Shown: piece by piece, positions 19,399 through 20,000 of the stretch
Numbering within the stretch: the first letter of the stretch is position 1
Layout: every line of letters starts with the position of its first letter
Assembly (NCBI GenBank): GCA_963170055.1
Contig: CAUJGJ010000242.1
Span: 4,500,859 to 4,520,858, forward strand
Direction: 5' to 3'
DNA: 20,000 bases
Origin: Halisarca cf. caerulea
Lineage: Eukaryota > Porifera > Demospongiae > Chondrillida > Halisarcidae
Program-made: the position numbers and the translations under genes
Notes under the pieces: generated by a model
The model's database searches: none
What the model was told of the DNA's origin: nothing
The model's input: the letters and a program-made list of their open reading frames with translations, nothing else

Positions 19399-19467
<69 letters not shown>
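19310..19467 (+). repeat. (GT)n microsatellite at the exon 2 donor of the secreted-protein gene
   Basis: About 158 bp of GT with GCATGT and GCGC interruptions near 19363-19392, beginning within ten bases of the exon 2 end. Confidence 0.93.
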
Positions 19468-19468
<1 letters not shown>

Positions 19469-19549
19469 TCAGTTAGACAAGAAACACATTTATAATCCTT
19501 CATTGCATAATGACACTATTGAAATGTAAAAAACTATAAAATGTGCCGG

Positions 19550-19570
19550 TTCCCCCCCCCCCCCCCCCCT
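19550..19570 (+). repeat. Poly(C) run
   Basis: An uninterrupted C run at about 19552-19569, next to the LINE tail. Homopolymers like this are prone to assembly length errors. Confidence 0.9.
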
Positions 19571-19578
19571 GTGATTGA

Positions 19579-20000
19579 TATTGTATTGTATTGTATTGTA
19601 TTATTAAGGGTAACCCCTTTAGCAAAGCTGGTATCAATGGGGGACCCAACAATTTAACAGAAATCAACAAATAACAAACAGACAAGCAACAAGTAGAACT
19701 ATACTACAACAAGAAATTAACAGATTATAATAAACAAATTGACAAAGGTCAAGTAATCAAAAAACAAATATTAACAGAGATCAGCTTGATTAATAAACAA
19801 ACAATTCAAAATTCAAAAACCATGATAATATAATAATACACACTATTCAGACTCAAAGACATGCTTACATAAATTTACGTGACTGTGTAAAATTGATTAA
19901 TCAATCGCTTAAATTGAAAAAGAGATGAAGATGCTCGGATTGACGGGGGTAATTGGTTCCACTCTTGACCAGCCTTGAGGAAAAAGGCATTAGATAACCA
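19579..20000 (-). mobile_element. Non-LTR retrotransposon (LINE) 3' end, RT C-terminus plus tail
   Basis: On the minus strand, 20000-19875 is open and ends with TAA (19877-19875). It reads FFLKAGQEWNQLPPSIR, then a serine-rich LFQFKRLI segment. The pattern hydrophobic-x-x-WNxLPxxIR…FKxxL is the standard C-terminus of CR1/L2/jockey-type reverse-transcriptase ORFs. A 3' UTR of about 270 bp follows, ending in about five copies of TACAA (plus strand TATTG, 19579-19602), as in LINEs with microsatellite tails. The element continues past the window edge; its 5' extent is unknown. Confidence 0.8.

Overview
This is a window of animal (metazoan) nuclear DNA. It holds spliced, intron-rich genes buried in microsatellites, minisatellites and small transposons. 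Four genes are visible: three were recognised by comparison with remembered human proteins and one is unidentified. The species cannot be read off directly. A marine invertebrate, perhaps a sponge, is my best guess (low confidence), from the mix of small DNA transposons, a LINE tail and the compact housekeeping genes.

Layout. (1) 323-4117, plus strand: last four coding exons of DNAJB11/ERdj3, the ER-lumen HSP40 co-chaperone. The upstream exons lie outside the window. (2) 4118-6036: intergenic DNA with a 21-bp tandem repeat, a possible LINE 3' tail and a decayed retroelement fragment. (3) 6165-13289, plus strand: complete nine-exon WDR74 (390 aa predicted), the nucleolar WD40 protein of 60S ribosome biogenesis (yeast Nsa1 relative). 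Its introns carry three large minisatellites (about 50-bp, 54-bp and 17-bp units). (4) 13290-13643: short convergent spacer where the two 3' UTRs probably overlap. (5) 13644-18406, minus strand: complete five-exon TAF8 (264 aa predicted), a TFIID subunit. Its 2.9-kb last intron holds at least three terminal-inverted-repeat elements, two tRNA-like repeats and a poly(A) tract. (6) 18407-18620: divergent promoter region with a TATA box facing the next gene. (7) 18621 onward, plus strand: the first two exons of a secreted protein with a signal peptide and a thrombospondin-1-like W-x-x-W-x-C motif. (8) 19579-20000, minus strand: 3' end of a LINE, with the reverse-transcriptase ORF C-terminus and a pentanucleotide tail.

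The three recognised genes are housekeeping genes (ER folding, ribosome assembly, transcription initiation) and form no operon or pathway. The strongest unusual signal is at the 5' end of WDR74. A ~100-bp inverted-repeat transposon flanked by 10-bp target duplications sits in the first codons. The present start codon appears to lie in the transposon's terminal repeat, and the older start is left as a 15-codon (or 10-codon) upstream ORF. A second linked observation is that the 54-bp minisatellite in WDR74 intron 5 appears to derive from the end of a pogo-like MITE, a copy of which lies in the TAF8 intron. All exon calls come from splice-site reading, reading-phase continuity and remembered family sequence; no search or RNA evidence was available.
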